A DNA stretch of 20,640 bases from Tannerellaceae bacterium (GTDB taxonomy: Bacteria > Bacteroidota > Bacteroidia > Bacteroidales > Tannerellaceae): NCBI GenBank assembly GCA_031267775.1, contig JAIRYL010000162.1, positions 1 to 20,640 on the forward strand, written 5' to 3'. This document shows positions 13,397 to 20,640 of the stretch, in pieces. Under the pieces are notes generated by a model, which was given only the letters and a program-made list of their open reading frames with translations, had not been told where the DNA came from and did no database searches. The first letter of the stretch is position 1, and every line of letters starts with the position of its first letter. A program made the position numbers and the translations under genes.

Positions 13397-14782
13397 ATGG
13401 ATTTGAAAGATATATCATCTGTCTATTTTGTGGGCGCTGGCGGTATTGGTATGAGCGCTCTGATTCGTTATTTCCTGGCAAAAGGCAAACAGGTTGGTGG
13501 ATACGACAGGGTCTCTTCCGGCTTAACCGACGCGCTGAATCAGGAAGGAGCGGTTATCCATTTTGAAGATGACATACATCTGATACCGGAAGCTTTTCGT
13601 TTGCCCGCCAGTACATTAGTCGTTTATACGCCTGCCGTATCCGAGTCTCACCAGGAGCTTACCTGGTTTCGGAACAATGGTTTCGAAATAATGAAACGGG
13701 CGCAGGTTCTGGGCGAAATCACCCAATCTTCCAAAGGATTATGTATTGCCGGGACACATGGGAAAACGACCACTTCATCTATGGTTGCTCACTTGCTGAA
13801 ACAATCGCATATAGACTGTAGCGCTTTCTTAGGGGGAATCCTGAAGAATTACAATAGTAATCTGGCGCTTTCGGATACCAGCGACTTTACGGTTATTGAG
13901 GCTGATGAGTTTGACCGTTCTTTTCATTGGTTACATCCCTATATGGCAGTGATTACATCCGCTGATCCGGATCATTTGGATATTTATGGAACGCCGGAAG
14001 CTTACCGGGAAAGTTTTGAGTATTTTACATCTTTGATCCGCCCGGGTGGATGCTTAGTGATGAAAGAGGGTATCTCGCTAACGCCTCAATTAGCCGCCGG
14101 AGTCACGCTATATACCTATTCCGGCACGAACAAAGCCGATTTTTATGCGGATCATATCCGCATCGGAAACGGAGAGATTTATTTTGATTTTGCAGGTCCC
14201 GGTATCCGTATGGCTGATGTTCGGTTAGGGGTTCCGATGAAAGTGAATATCGAAAACGGTATAGCCGCTATGGCTATTGCCTGGCTTAATGGAGCAACGG
14301 AAGAAGAGATAAAAAAAGGTATGGCTTCTTTCCAAGGCGCCCAACGGCGTTTTGATTTTCGTTTGAAGAATAGCCATATCGTTTTAATCGATGATTACGC
14401 TCATCATCCGGAAGAGTTGAAAGAAAGTATTTTATCAGTGAAAGCTTTGTATCCGGATAAAAAACTGACGGGTGTTTTTCAGCCTCATTTATATTCCCGC
14501 ACACGGGATTTTGCAGATGAATTTGCATCAAGTCTTTCCTTGTTGGACGAATTAATCTTATTGGATATTTATCCTGCCCGCGAGGAGCCGATTCCGGGCG
14601 TTAGCTCCCGGATAATCTTTGATAAGGCAACTGTTCCGGATAAAAAACGGTGTAGTAAAGAACAATTACCGGATGTAATGGCTTCCGGAACGTATGAAGT
14701 TGTATTAATGCTTGGCGCCGGCGATATCGACCGGTTAGTTGAACCTGTAAAACAAATTTTAGACAAGTGTCCACCCGAATAA
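13397..14782 (+). CDS. murC: UDP-MurNAc:L-alanine ligase MurC
   Basis: MurC catalyses the first peptide-forming step of peptidoglycan synthesis, joining L-alanine to UDP-MurNAc with ATP. The 461-residue protein starts with the UDP-binding loop VGAGGIGMSALIRYF (12-26). The central domain has the P-loop GTHGKTTT (119-126), EADEFDRSF and the DPDHLDIYG motif; the C-terminal domain has DDYAHHPEE and FQPHLYSRTRDF, typical of MurC and distinct from the Mpl murein-recycling ligase. Length matches the family. The 3' end overlaps the GTG start of ftsQ by 16 nt. Confidence 0.96.
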   Translation: MDLKDISSVYFVGAGGIGMSALIRYFLAKGKQVGGYDRVSSGLTDALNQEGAVIHFEDDIHLIPEAFRLPASTLVVYTPAVSESHQELTWFRNNGFEIMKRAQVLGEITQSSKGLCIAGTHGKTTTSSMVAHLLKQSHIDCSAFLGGILKNYNSNLALSDTSDFTVIEADEFDRSFHWLHPYMAVITSADPDHLDIYGTPEAYRESFEYFTSLIRPGGCLVMKEGISLTPQLAAGVTLYTYSGTNKADFYADHIRIGNGEIYFDFAGPGIRMADVRLGVPMKVNIENGIAAMAIAWLNGATEEEIKKGMASFQGAQRRFDFRLKNSHIVLIDDYAHHPEELKESILSVKALYPDKKLTGVFQPHLYSRTRDFADEFASSLSLLDELILLDIYPAREEPIPGVSSRIIFDKATVPDKKRCSKEQLPDVMASGTYEVVLMLGAGDIDRLVEPVKQILDKCPPE

Positions 14783-15510
14783 TTTCAATTATTGTAGCGT
14801 TTCTGCTTTCATGCTATATTCTGTTTGCTTTTGTCTTTTTCAAAGATGTAAAGCAAGACACAGTCTGCCATGATTTGGCGGTAATAGTAAAAGACAGTTT
14901 AGATAAGCGCTTTGTTACCGCCAACGATTTAATATCCTTATTGAAACAAGCCAAACTTAATCCGATAGGGCAGCCGATGAATTTGGTTAATACCCACAAG
15001 ATAGAAACCGAATTGCTAAAAAATGAAATGATAGCCGCCGTAGAAGCCTATAAAACGCCTTCGGGTACGATAAAGTTGGAAGTAAAGCAAAAAATGCCTA
15101 TTTTGCGTGTGATTGGCGCTAGAGGGAATTTCTATGTAGACAACAAAGGAGATATAATGCCGATTAGCTGGCGATATGTGGCTCATGTTCCTGTTGCAAG
15201 CGGATATATTGAAAAAGAACTAGCGACAACCGATTTGTATGATTTTGCATTATTTTTGCATAAAAATGAGTTTTGGAATAATCAGATAGAACAAATATAT
15301 GTTTACCCGAATAGAGAAATTGCACTTATTCCTCGTGTGGGAGAGCATCGTATTTTATTAGGTACATTTGATGATTTTCGGGAGAAACTATATAATTTGC
15401 AGCTTTTTTATGAACAAGCCATCCCTAAAATGGGTTGGGAAAAATACAGCATAATTAATTTGAAATTTAAAGACCAGATTGTTTGCACAAAAAAAACGAA
15501 GCGGATATGA
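14767..15510 (+). CDS. ftsQ: cell division protein FtsQ
   Basis: A 247-residue bitopic protein: short cytoplasmic N-terminus, one hydrophobic segment (about 5-26), then an extracytoplasmic region holding a POTRA-like domain (about 35-105) and a beta-rich FtsQ/DivIB domain (about 110-235). FtsQ links the FtsL/FtsB pair and FtsW-FtsI to the septal ring. Sequence conservation is low, so the call rests on topology, the FYVDNKGDIMPIS segment typical of this domain, and its place between murC and ftsA. The start must be GTG at 14767, because no ATG occurs before or within the membrane segment; this gives a 16-nt overlap with murC. The stop overlaps the ftsA ATG (ATGA). Confidence 0.88.
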   Translation: MSTRIISIIVAFLLSCYILFAFVFFKDVKQDTVCHDLAVIVKDSLDKRFVTANDLISLLKQAKLNPIGQPMNLVNTHKIETELLKNEMIAAVEAYKTPSGTIKLEVKQKMPILRVIGARGNFYVDNKGDIMPISWRYVAHVPVASGYIEKELATTDLYDFALFLHKNEFWNNQIEQIYVYPNREIALIPRVGEHRILLGTFDDFREKLYNLQLFYEQAIPKMGWEKYSIINLKFKDQIVCTKKTKRI

Positions 15511-17000
15511 TAAGTACAAACTACATAGTGGCGATTGACTTAGGAACGTCTTATATAAAAGGTATTATAGGCGTGAGAAGTCATGCGGGAATATTTACGG
15601 TTATTGCCTGCGAAGCGGAAAGTTCTGCCAACTGCATCAGAAGAGGCGTTGTTTATAATGTAGAGAATACGGCCAACCGGATAACAACGCTTCTCCGGAA
15701 ATTGGCTAACAAGGCGCCGGGGGTACAGATAAAAAAAGTATACGTAGGCGTAGGCGGACAATCGATACGTTCCATAGACCATGTGGTCGTTAACTCGTTA
15801 GGCGCAGACAGCGAAGTAAGAAAAGAAACGATAGATGCTCTTTACAAAGAATGTCAGGCTTTCAAACCCGACGGGTTGGAAGCGCTGTCGATTGTTTCTC
15901 CTACTTTTTATTTAGATGGTAATCAGGAGAATAATCCGGTGGGCATTCCTTGTTCGCGTATAGAAGCGCATTATAAATTAATAGTGTGTCGTCCTTCTTT
16001 AAAGCGGCATGTTATGAACAGTATAGCAGAGCGCGCTAAAATAGAAATTCAGGGTATATTTATTTCGCCTCTTGCTTTGGCAGATGTTGTGTTGAGTGAA
16101 GACGAGAAAGATTTAGGATGCGCTTTGCTTGATTTTGGAGCAGGCATAGCATCGCTTACTATATTTAAAAGTAAACGGTTGATTCGTTTATGCACTATTC
16201 CGTTAGGAAGTCATTTGATTACGAGGGATCTTACCAGCTTACATATTGTAGAATCGGAAGCAGAGCGTTTAAAGAAGACGTATGGCGATGCAACTGCCGA
16301 TAGGGAAAACGATTCTTCCGTACAAGTGAATAGTATAAATGGGGCAGGAATTCGGCAAATTAAATTATCAGAGATCAATGAAGTTGTTGAAGCCCGTTTG
16401 CAGGAAATATTGGAGAATGTACAGGCTCGTTTGGTAGAATCGGGAATCGTCGGTAAGTTGAACGCCGGGATGATTATAACGGGAGGGGGGGCTTCTTTAA
16501 AGAATTTTGATGAAGCTGTTCGTGAACGATTTGGAACGACAGTCCGTTATGCAGCGGTAAACAAAACATTCTTTGAGAAAACAAGCGCGCCCATTGAACC
16601 GGAATTTGGGGTGGTGGCAGGTTTATTACTGAAAGGAACAATGAATTGTTCGTATACGCCTCCTGTATCGAGTCCGGTAAACAGGGTGGATGCAAAAGTT
16701 CATGCGGTAGTAGACGTTGAAAAACAGAAAGAGAAAGAGAAACAAAACGAATTGGAAAAAGAACGGGAACGGGAAAGATTGAGAATACGGGAACAGGTAA
16801 GAAGAGACGTTGAATCAGAGATAAAGCAACCGGGAGGACGAGGGAAAAAAAGCAGAAGATTTTTTGATAAAATGGCAGGCTTTGCAAATAAACTATTTGA
16901 TGATAAGGATTATGAAGATATAAAGAAGAAAGAAGACGACGCTTGGGAAAATGAGACAGAAAAAAGGGAAATTAACAATAGTGATAAACAGGAAGAATAA
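15507..17000 (+). CDS. ftsA: cell division protein FtsA
   Basis: FtsA is an actin-like ATPase that anchors FtsZ to the membrane and recruits later divisome proteins. ATG 15507 gives 497 residues; an upstream TTG is less likely since this ATG forms an ATGA overlap with ftsQ. The core (about 5-378) shows phosphate loop 1 DLGTSYIKG (11-19), the SHS2/1C region with GVGGQSIRS (81-89), phosphate loop 2 LDFGAGIASL (208-217) and the adenosine motif ITGGGASLKN (324-333). E. coli FtsA is 420 residues; here about 115 follow the core: a very charged Glu/Lys/Arg helix (402-440), a probable amphipathic membrane helix (about 448-465, RRFFDKMAGFANKLF) and a hydrophilic tail (466-497). The stop overlaps the ftsZ start (TAATG). 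Confidence 0.95.
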   Translation: MISTNYIVAIDLGTSYIKGIIGVRSHAGIFTVIACEAESSANCIRRGVVYNVENTANRITTLLRKLANKAPGVQIKKVYVGVGGQSIRSIDHVVVNSLGADSEVRKETIDALYKECQAFKPDGLEALSIVSPTFYLDGNQENNPVGIPCSRIEAHYKLIVCRPSLKRHVMNSIAERAKIEIQGIFISPLALADVVLSEDEKDLGCALLDFGAGIASLTIFKSKRLIRLCTIPLGSHLITRDLTSLHIVESEAERLKKTYGDATADRENDSSVQVNSINGAGIRQIKLSEINEVVEARLQEILENVQARLVESGIVGKLNAGMIITGGGASLKNFDEAVRERFGTTVRYAAVNKTFFEKTSAPIEPEFGVVAGLLLKGTMNCSYTPPVSSPVNRVDAKVHAVVDVEKQKEKEKQNELEKERERERLRIREQVRRDVESEIKQPGGRGKKSRRFFDKMAGFANKLFDDKDYEDIKKKEDDAWENETEKREINNSDKQEE

Positions 17001-18319
17001 TGGATAGTTCTATATTAAATTTTGATTTACCCCGTGACAGATTGAAGATCATTAAAGTAATCGGGGTAGGAGGCGGAGGCGGAAATGCTGTAACTCACAT
17101 GTATCATGAAGGCATACAGGATGTGTCGTTTTTACTGTGTAATACAGATAAACAGGCGTTGGAACGTTCGGATGTGCCCGATCAATTAGTGTTGGGCGAA
17201 GCGATAACAGAAGGTTTGGGAGCAGGTAATGATCCTAAAAAAGCGAGGGATGCGGCGCGGGCAAGCGAAGCGGATATCAGGAAAAAACTGAGTGACGGCA
17301 CAAAAATGGTATTTGTCACGGCAGGTATGGGCGGCGGAACCGGAACAGGCGCGGCGCCTGTTATAGCCGGGTATGCCCGCGATATGGGTATCCTGACAGT
17401 TGGTATTGTTACCATTCCGTTTGAATTTGAGGGAGAACCTAAAATACTTCAGGCCTTGTACGGCGTTGAGGCGATACGGAAAAACGTAGACGCTTTGCTG
17501 GTGATCAATAATGAACGATTGCTTGACATCTATGCGGAAGAAGATGTTGAAACCGCTTTTGCTAAAGCGGATGATACATTAACGGTGGCAGCCAGAAGTA
17601 TTGCCGAAATTATTACGGTTCCGGGGAAGATAAACATAGACTTTGCCGACGTGAATGCTACCTTGAGAAATGGAGGCGTGGCGCTTATGAGTAACGGATA
17701 TGGAGAAGGAGAGGGGCGTTTCCATATTGCAGCCGAAGAAGCTTTGAACTCGCCATTGCTTAATAATAATAATGTGTTTAAAGCCAAACGCATCTTGTTT
17801 AATATTTTTTACAGCGAGGAAGCCAAGCTGCTGACCGGGGAAATGAAAGAAGTCCGTAATTTTATGTCGGGATTTGATACGTCTAAAATCAAGGTGATTT
17901 GGGGATTATCGGAAGACAATACATTGGGCAAGAAAGTCAAGATGACGATACTTGCTACGGGGTTTGGAGTAAATGATATCCCTCAAATGGATATGATTTC
18001 CGAAGAAAATAAGGAGGAGGAAGATGGATTGACAGAAGAAGAAAAAGAACAACTTATGAATCAATACTATGAAAGGCCTTCTAAGAAAGATGCGTACCGT
18101 TATAAAATAATCGTACTTTCCACAGATGAAATGGATGATGATGTATTGATTAATTTGCTGGAGGATAATCCCACATTTAAGCGAGATGCTAAATTTGTCT
18201 CTCGCTTACGTGAAAAGGCCTTTAACGAAAAACATCCGAGCGTGTCGGACCACTCGACAGTCGCTTCCCGTAACGGGGATAAAAATGCTCCTTCCGGCGG
18301 AGAAATAGTTTATTTCTAA
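17000..18319 (+). CDS. ftsZ: cell division GTPase FtsZ
   Basis: FtsZ is the tubulin homologue that forms the cytokinetic ring. The 439-residue protein has GVGGGGGNAV (22-31), the tubulin signature GMGGGTGTG (109-117), TIPFEFEG (138-145) and the T7 catalytic loop NIDFAD (212-217; N212, D214 and D217 contact the GTP of the next subunit). The globular GTPase ends near 325. What follows is unlike enterobacterial FtsZ: an acidic linker (333-352), then NPTFKRDAKFVSRLREKAF (390-408), then a Ser/Asn/Gly-rich end in EIVYF. I do not see the canonical DIPAFLRKQ-type terminal peptide; the NPTFKRDAKF segment may play its part (inference). It starts on the last base of the ftsA stop. Confidence 0.97.
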   Translation: MDSSILNFDLPRDRLKIIKVIGVGGGGGNAVTHMYHEGIQDVSFLLCNTDKQALERSDVPDQLVLGEAITEGLGAGNDPKKARDAARASEADIRKKLSDGTKMVFVTAGMGGGTGTGAAPVIAGYARDMGILTVGIVTIPFEFEGEPKILQALYGVEAIRKNVDALLVINNERLLDIYAEEDVETAFAKADDTLTVAARSIAEIITVPGKINIDFADVNATLRNGGVALMSNGYGEGEGRFHIAAEEALNSPLLNNNNVFKAKRILFNIFYSEEAKLLTGEMKEVRNFMSGFDTSKIKVIWGLSEDNTLGKKVKMTILATGFGVNDIPQMDMISEENKEEEDGLTEEEKEQLMNQYYERPSKKDAYRYKIIVLSTDEMDDDVLINLLEDNPTFKRDAKFVSRLREKAFNEKHPSVSDHSTVASRNGDKNAPSGGEIVYF

Positions 18320-18339
18320 TAACCAATAATATAAAACAA

Positions 18340-18795
18340 ATGAATATGGAATTATTTGATCAGATAAGCGATGATATTAAAGCGGCTATGCTGGCAAAAG
18401 ATAAAATTCGCTTACAGGCTTTACGCGGCATAAAAAAGGAATTTCTGGAAGCAAAAACGGCCAAAGGAGGAAATGGAGAGTTAAGCGATGAAACAGCCGG
18501 TAAGATTTTGCAAAAGATGGTGAAACAACGTAAAGAAAGCGCTGAAATATTTAAAACGCAAGGCCGCGAAGAATTAGCCGAAAACGAATTAGCGGAGGTT
18601 GCCGTGATTGAAATATATCTACCTAAGCAAATGACGGCAGAAGAAGTGGAAATTGCGTTAAAAGAAATTATTACTCAGACAGGAGCGAAAGGACTGAAAG
18701 ACATGGGCAAAGTGATGGGCGTAGCTACCAAAACGCTGACAGGTAAAGCCGATGGACGCATGATATCCGATACGGTAAAAAGATTACTAAACTAA
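18340..18795 (+). CDS. GatB/YqeY domain-containing protein
   Basis: A 151-residue soluble, mostly helical protein. The N-terminal DDIKAAMLAKDKIRLQALR, the KQRKESAEIFKTQGREEL stretch and the C-terminal KDMGKVMGVATKTLTGKADG are typical of the YqeY family, which resembles the tail domain of the GatB subunit of Asp-tRNA(Asn)/Glu-tRNA(Gln) amidotransferase. The family's biochemical role is not established; a tRNA-related function is inferred from the GatB relation. ATG 18340 is used, with ATG 18346 as a possible alternative in A-rich context. It follows ftsZ by 20 nt on the same strand, a neighbour relation I recall in other Bacteroidales, and abuts the next gene without a gap. Confidence 0.9.
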   Translation: MNMELFDQISDDIKAAMLAKDKIRLQALRGIKKEFLEAKTAKGGNGELSDETAGKILQKMVKQRKESAEIFKTQGREELAENELAEVAVIEIYLPKQMTAEEVEIALKEIITQTGAKGLKDMGKVMGVATKTLTGKADGRMISDTVKRLLN

Positions 18796-20211
18796 ATGGT
18801 TACTTTCCTTTGTTGCTTAGCCTGTCTTTTTGCCGGATATTTTATTTATGGCAAGTTCGTAGAGCATGTGTTTGGTATTTTCCCGGATAGAGAAACGCCG
18901 GCCTTTTCAATGCGCGACGGGGTAGATTATGTTCCGATGCCCACTTGGAAAGTTTTTATGATTCAATTTCTTAATATTGCCGGATTAGGCCCCATTTTTG
19001 GAGCGATAATGGGCGCTAAATTCGGTATCTCATCTTTTATTTGGATCGTATTGGGGAGTATTTTTGCCGGCGCTACGCATGATTTTCTGGCAGGAATGCT
19101 TTCGCTGCGAAATGGCGGAGAAAGCTTGCCGGAATTGATCGGGCGCTATTTAGGGAAGACCTTTAAGCAATTAATGCGGGGATTTACCTTGCTGCTGATG
19201 GTATTGGTAGGAGCTGTATTTGTAGTCGGTCCGGCAGGGCTATTGGCAAGACTTACTCCGGATAGCTTAGGTATAACCTTTTGGGCTATTGTTGTATTCG
19301 TCTATTATATTATAGCCACGCTACTTCCGATAGATAAACTAATCGGACGGATTTATCCCCTCTTTGCTGCCGCTTTACTGTTTATGGCTGCAGGGATACT
19401 TGCGATGATGCTTTACTATCATCCGGCGCTTCCTGAATTGACTGACGGTTTGCAAAATACGCATCCGGAAGGACTCTCGGTTTTCCCTATGATGTTTGTT
19501 TCGATAGCTTGTGGCGCGATTTCAGGTTTTCATGCTACGCAAAGTCCTTTGATGACCCGTTGTTTGAAAAACGAAAAATATGGAAGGCCTGTTTTTTATG
19601 GAGCTATGATTTCTGAAGGAGTAGTTGCTTTGATTTGGGCTGCCGCGGCGACTTATTTCTTTCATACAGAGGAAGGCTCGGCTCTTTTTACAGCCGGTTC
19701 GGGAAATGATAATGCTGCGGTAATTGTTGATAGCATTACGAAAAACTGGCTGGGAGTTGCCGGCGGTTTTTTGGCCGTACTTGGCGTTATTGCCGCTCCG
19801 ATTACATCCGGCGATACCGCTTTTCGTTCCGCCCGCCTGATTGTAGCCGATTTTCTGAAGATAGACCAGAAACCCATGAGTAAACGGCTACTTATTTCCA
19901 TACCCCTGTTTGTGGCAGGTTTCCTTATTCTGCAAATAGACTTCTCCATTATCTGGCGCTATTTTGCCTGGGTTAATCAAACGCTTGCCGTCTTTACCCT
20001 CTGGGCGCTGACCGTTTATTTGGCGTTGAACAAAAAATTATATATCATAACATTAGCGCCCGCCCTGTTTATGACGGCCGTATGCTCCACCTACCTGTTT
20101 ATAGCTCCCGAAGGTTTAGGATTGTCAACGTTGGTTTCGCAACTGTTGGGTTTGGCTACCACCCTGGCAACTTTTGTCGCCTTTATTATCTGGAAAAGGA
20201 AAATGCGCTGA
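18796..20211 (+). CDS. cstA: carbon starvation protein CstA family transporter, short form
   Basis: A 471-residue multi-pass inner-membrane protein of the CstA family, whose characterised members import pyruvate or peptides under nutrient limitation. CstA-type segments are visible: LNIAGLGPIFGAIMGA (59-74), AGATHDFLAGMLSLRNGGES (91-110), SGFHATQSPLMTRC (243-256), GNDNAAVIVD (303-312) and APITSGDTAFRSARLIVADF (334-353). E. coli CstA is about 700 residues; this shorter form lacks its C-terminal extension but looks complete and has no frameshift. Its ATG directly follows the TAA of the YqeY gene, so it is probably translated from the same mRNA as the end of the dcw operon. Whether the substrate is pyruvate or peptides cannot be told from sequence. 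I see no strong terminator in the 70 nt after the stop. Confidence 0.93.
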   Translation: MVTFLCCLACLFAGYFIYGKFVEHVFGIFPDRETPAFSMRDGVDYVPMPTWKVFMIQFLNIAGLGPIFGAIMGAKFGISSFIWIVLGSIFAGATHDFLAGMLSLRNGGESLPELIGRYLGKTFKQLMRGFTLLLMVLVGAVFVVGPAGLLARLTPDSLGITFWAIVVFVYYIIATLLPIDKLIGRIYPLFAAALLFMAAGILAMMLYYHPALPELTDGLQNTHPEGLSVFPMMFVSIACGAISGFHATQSPLMTRCLKNEKYGRPVFYGAMISEGVVALIWAAAATYFFHTEEGSALFTAGSGNDNAAVIVDSITKNWLGVAGGFLAVLGVIAAPITSGDTAFRSARLIVADFLKIDQKPMSKRLLISIPLFVAGFLILQIDFSIIWRYFAWVNQTLAVFTLWALTVYLALNKKLYIITLAPALFMTAVCSTYLFIAPEGLGLSTLVSQLLGLATTLATFVAFIIWKRKMR

Positions 20212-20268
20212 AAAAACATCAAATCAACTCATCAGCAAAACCCCGTGTTTGTGTACCGTGCGAACGTG

Positions 20269-20276
20269 CAAATATA
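20269..20276 (-). promoter_or_regulatory. orphan -7-like element
   Basis: TATATTTG followed by CA on the minus strand resembles the Bacteroidota -7 element. It would drive transcription leftward, antisense to the cstA 3' end, with no gene after it. No -33 TTTG is evident; it may be chance or a leftover of rearrangement. Confidence 0.2.
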
Positions 20277-20283
20277 GTCATGC

Positions 20284-20515
20284 TCATAGATAAGTGTTGA
20301 AACTTTGTTCTTCCGGATTTACCTTACCGGGAATCGAAGCAAGTTTACGGTATTTGAAGCCATGCGATACCCGTCAATTCCTTGATTCTCGTTATTGCAT
20401 GGGCAATACGGCATACCGGATTTTTCCTGAAATCTTCGAGTATTGATTCTTTATATGCTTCCTGTGTTTGTATAACCGACTTCTTTCTTAGCCCGCGAGA
20501 AGTATAATCTGTTAA
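20284..20515 (-). pseudogene. decayed IS630-like transposase fragment
   Basis: On the minus strand, 20515-20366 reads as 50 codons including KESILEDFRKNPVCRIAHAI and TRIKELTGI, which resembles the N-terminal helix-turn-helix part of IS630-family (Homeodomain-like) transposases (pattern: a loop ending in GL, FxxNPxxxxxxAxxxIxELTGI). One extra base later, 20364-20284 reads in another frame as HGFKYRKLASIPGKVNPEEQ, matching the stretch that normally follows about 15 residues after ELTGI in that family. So the relic has an internal deletion with frameshift, lacks the DDE catalytic domain and ends at a TGA. The right end nearly touches the metal transporter's stop codon. Family assignment is from memory of the motif pattern; the two-frame structure is seen directly. 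Confidence 0.6.
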
Positions 20516-20523
20516 AGCAGGCC

Positions 20524-20640
20524 CTAAATAAAAAGGAATAAGCTTGTTGCCATAACTGCCATACCGGCTACAAGGCCGATAATGGAGAGATGGTGTTCTC
20601 CGTATTTCTGAGCGCTGGGGAGAAGTTCGTCCATAGAGAT
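20524..20640 (-). CDS. ZIP-family divalent metal transporter, C-terminal end (partial)
   Basis: The last 38 codons of a minus-strand gene entering from the right edge, ending with TAG at 20524-20526. It reads ISMDELLPSAQKYGEHHLSI followed by a final hydrophobic helix (IGLVAGMAVMATSLFLFI). The DELLPxAxxYGEHH pattern before the last membrane helix is characteristic of ZupT-like ZIP transporters that import zinc or other divalent metals. The rest of the gene lies outside the window, so the substrate and start cannot be judged. It converges on cstA, with the transposase relic between them. Confidence 0.82.
   Translation of the reverse strand: MSMDELLPSAQKYGEHHLSIIGLVAGMAVMATSLFLFI

Noticed and set aside
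20082..20300. 72-codon plus-strand frame over the cstA end
   Set aside because: Out-of-frame with cstA and runs into the transposase relic; no independent support.
1..20640. A new multi-gene defence, secretion or biosynthetic system
   Set aside because: Every substantial frame belongs to a known housekeeping family in a well-known order; nothing in the gaps suggests a further gene system.

Overview
The window reads as a Bacteroidales (phylum Bacteroidota) chromosome segment. The evidence is the protein character, the AT-leaning base composition, the near absence of Shine-Dalgarno sequences with A-rich stretches before start codons, several TAnnTTTG-type -7 promoter elements, a tRNA gene without encoded CCA, and Bacteroidota traits such as a transpeptidase with a C-terminal PASTA domain and MraY with an enlarged extracytoplasmic loop. 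The genus cannot be fixed from the sequence alone.

Layout. (1) 1-720 is mostly non-coding and repeat-rich: GC-rich repeats, heptamer tandem arrays in inverted orientation, and a 15-bp direct repeat at 206 and 645 that brackets them. An open frame runs off the left edge. (2) 722-956 is a self-contained tRNA-Leu(UAA) unit with promoter, leader hairpin, tRNA and terminator. (3) 1099-1704, minus strand, is a DnaQ-like DEDDh 3'-5' exonuclease. (4) 1740-2264 has no convincing gene but carries a strong bidirectional terminator-like hairpin. (5) 2265-3251, minus strand, is dusB (tRNA dihydrouridine synthase). (6) 3475-18319, plus strand, is a compact division and cell wall (dcw) cluster: rsmH, ftsL-like, ftsI (PBP with PASTA), murE, mraY, murD, ftsW, murG, murC, ftsQ, ftsA, ftsZ. 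Genes are separated by 0-8 nt or overlap, often as TAATG or ATGA. mraZ is not in its usual place before rsmH, and murF, murB and ddl are not in the cluster. (7) 18340-20211 carries a YqeY-like gene and a short-form CstA transporter, continuing the same strand with almost no gap. (8) 20284-20640, minus strand, holds a decayed IS630-like transposase relic and the last 38 codons of a ZIP-family metal transporter that enters from the right edge.

Function. MurC, MurD and MurE build the UDP-MurNAc-peptide (MurE carries the meso-diaminopimelate-type DNPR motif). MraY and MurG make lipid I and lipid II. FtsW polymerises glycan and FtsI cross-links it at the septum. FtsQ and the FtsL-like protein belong to the divisome core, and FtsA ties FtsZ filaments to the membrane. 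RsmH methylates 16S rRNA. This is a textbook cluster; I see no previously undescribed multi-gene system. The most interesting details are the missing mraZ, the lineage-type tails of FtsA and FtsZ, cstA joined to the operon end, the transposase relic, the repeat island and the leader hairpin before tRNA-Leu.
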